DNA from: Firmicutes bacterium UBA1422
GTDB taxonomy: Bacteria; Bacillota; Clostridia; Peptostreptococcales; Anaerovoracaceae
DNA: 6,426 bases
Direction of reading: 5' to 3'
Assembly (NCBI GenBank): GCA_002304835.1
Contig: DBPK01000017.1
Location: forward strand, 3,809 to 10,234
Shown: positions 6,105-6,426 of the stretch, in pieces
Layout of the letters: the number at the start of each line of letters is the position of its first letter
Position numbering within the stretch: the stretch's first letter is position 1
Position numbers and translations under genes: made by a program
Notes under the pieces: generated by a model
The model's database searches: none
Told to the model about the DNA's origin: nothing
What the model saw: the letters and a program-made list of their open reading frames with translations, nothing else

Positions 6105-6426
6105 TGAACGAAAAATCCATAAAAATTTTAGAATTCAATAAAATCATCCAGCTTCTCATGATGCAGGCCGGCTCAGAAATGACAAGAAAAGTCATATCTG
6201 AGCTTGAACCTTTTAATGAGGAAAGATTTGTAAGAGAAGGGCTTGACGAAACGGAAGAGGCAGAGATTCTTATCACGGTAAAAGGGCCTCTTCCCCTTGG
6301 GAATTTTTATGATATAGGAGATCATATAAAGCTGGCCTCAAAGGGACGCACTCTTACGATGAAACAACTTCTTATGATCCTTTATAATATGAAAATCACA
6401 AGAAACACAGTGAATTTTCTAAAGGG
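6104..6426 (+). CDS. mutS2: Endonuclease/ATPase MutS2, N-terminal part (runs off the window)
   Basis: The reading frame opens with ATG at 6104, overlapping the TGA of zapA by one base (TGATG), and stays open for 107 codons to the window edge. A short AGGA at 6094-6097 lies 6 bases before it. The protein begins MNEKSIKILEFNKIIQLL, followed by SELEPFNEERFVREGLDETEEA and a GPLPLGNFYDI stretch, the characteristic N-terminal helical region of MutS2. MutS2 is a MutS-like ATPase, usually about 780-800 residues with a C-terminal Smr nuclease domain. It has been linked to suppression of recombination and, in Bacillus subtilis, to rescue of collided ribosomes. The ATPase and Smr domains lie outside the window and cannot be checked. 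The one-base overlap implies translational coupling with zapA. Confidence 0.9.
   Translation, partial: MNEKSIKILEFNKIIQLLMMQAGSEMTRKVISELEPFNEERFVREGLDETEEAEILITVKGPLPLGNFYDIGDHIKLASKGRTLTMKQLLMILYNMKITRNTVNFLK

Overview
The window reads as ordinary bacterial chromosome from a low-to-mid GC Firmicute, most likely a member of the Clostridia. The evidence is the gene order (SpoU-type methyltransferase, pheS, pheT, zapA, mutS2), strong AGGAGG-type ribosome binding sites, and heavy use of AGA/AGG for arginine and ATA for isoleucine. The family or genus cannot be fixed from the sequence alone. All six genes lie on the + strand and are tightly packed. There is no mobile element, CRISPR array, tRNA or rRNA, and no gene-free stretch longer than about 100 bases.

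Layout: bases 1-101 hold a good extended -10 promoter and a short leader for ftsZ (102-1220). A 13-bp hairpin terminator (1240-1268) follows ftsZ. Only 15 bases after the hairpin, the rRNA/tRNA 2'-O-methyltransferase gene (1284-2051) begins. It is followed after 4 bases by pheS (2056-3078), then pheT (3090-5522), zapA (5538-6104), and the first 107 codons of mutS2 (6104 to the window edge). Spacings are 4, 11 and 15 bases, then a 1-base overlap, so these five genes look like one operon.

Functionally the window joins cell division (FtsZ and its Z-ring bundling partner ZapA), translation (both subunits of phenylalanyl-tRNA synthetase and an RNA ribose methyltransferase), and a MutS-family DNA or ribosome quality-control ATPase. 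The block from the methyltransferase to mutS2 resembles a known Firmicutes neighbourhood (ysgA-pheST-zapA-...-mutSB in Bacillus subtilis). The less usual part is ftsZ directly upstream, which puts the Z-ring protein and its bundling factor within about 4.5 kb of each other and outside a visible dcw cluster.

I see no convincing new system here. The points worth a second look are the ftsZ placement, the terminator that abuts a gene with almost no ribosome binding site, the lack of a visible T-box for pheST, the very long coiled-coil tail of ZapA, the four-cysteine insert in PheS, and A-runs in ftsZ and zapA where slippage would change the protein ends.
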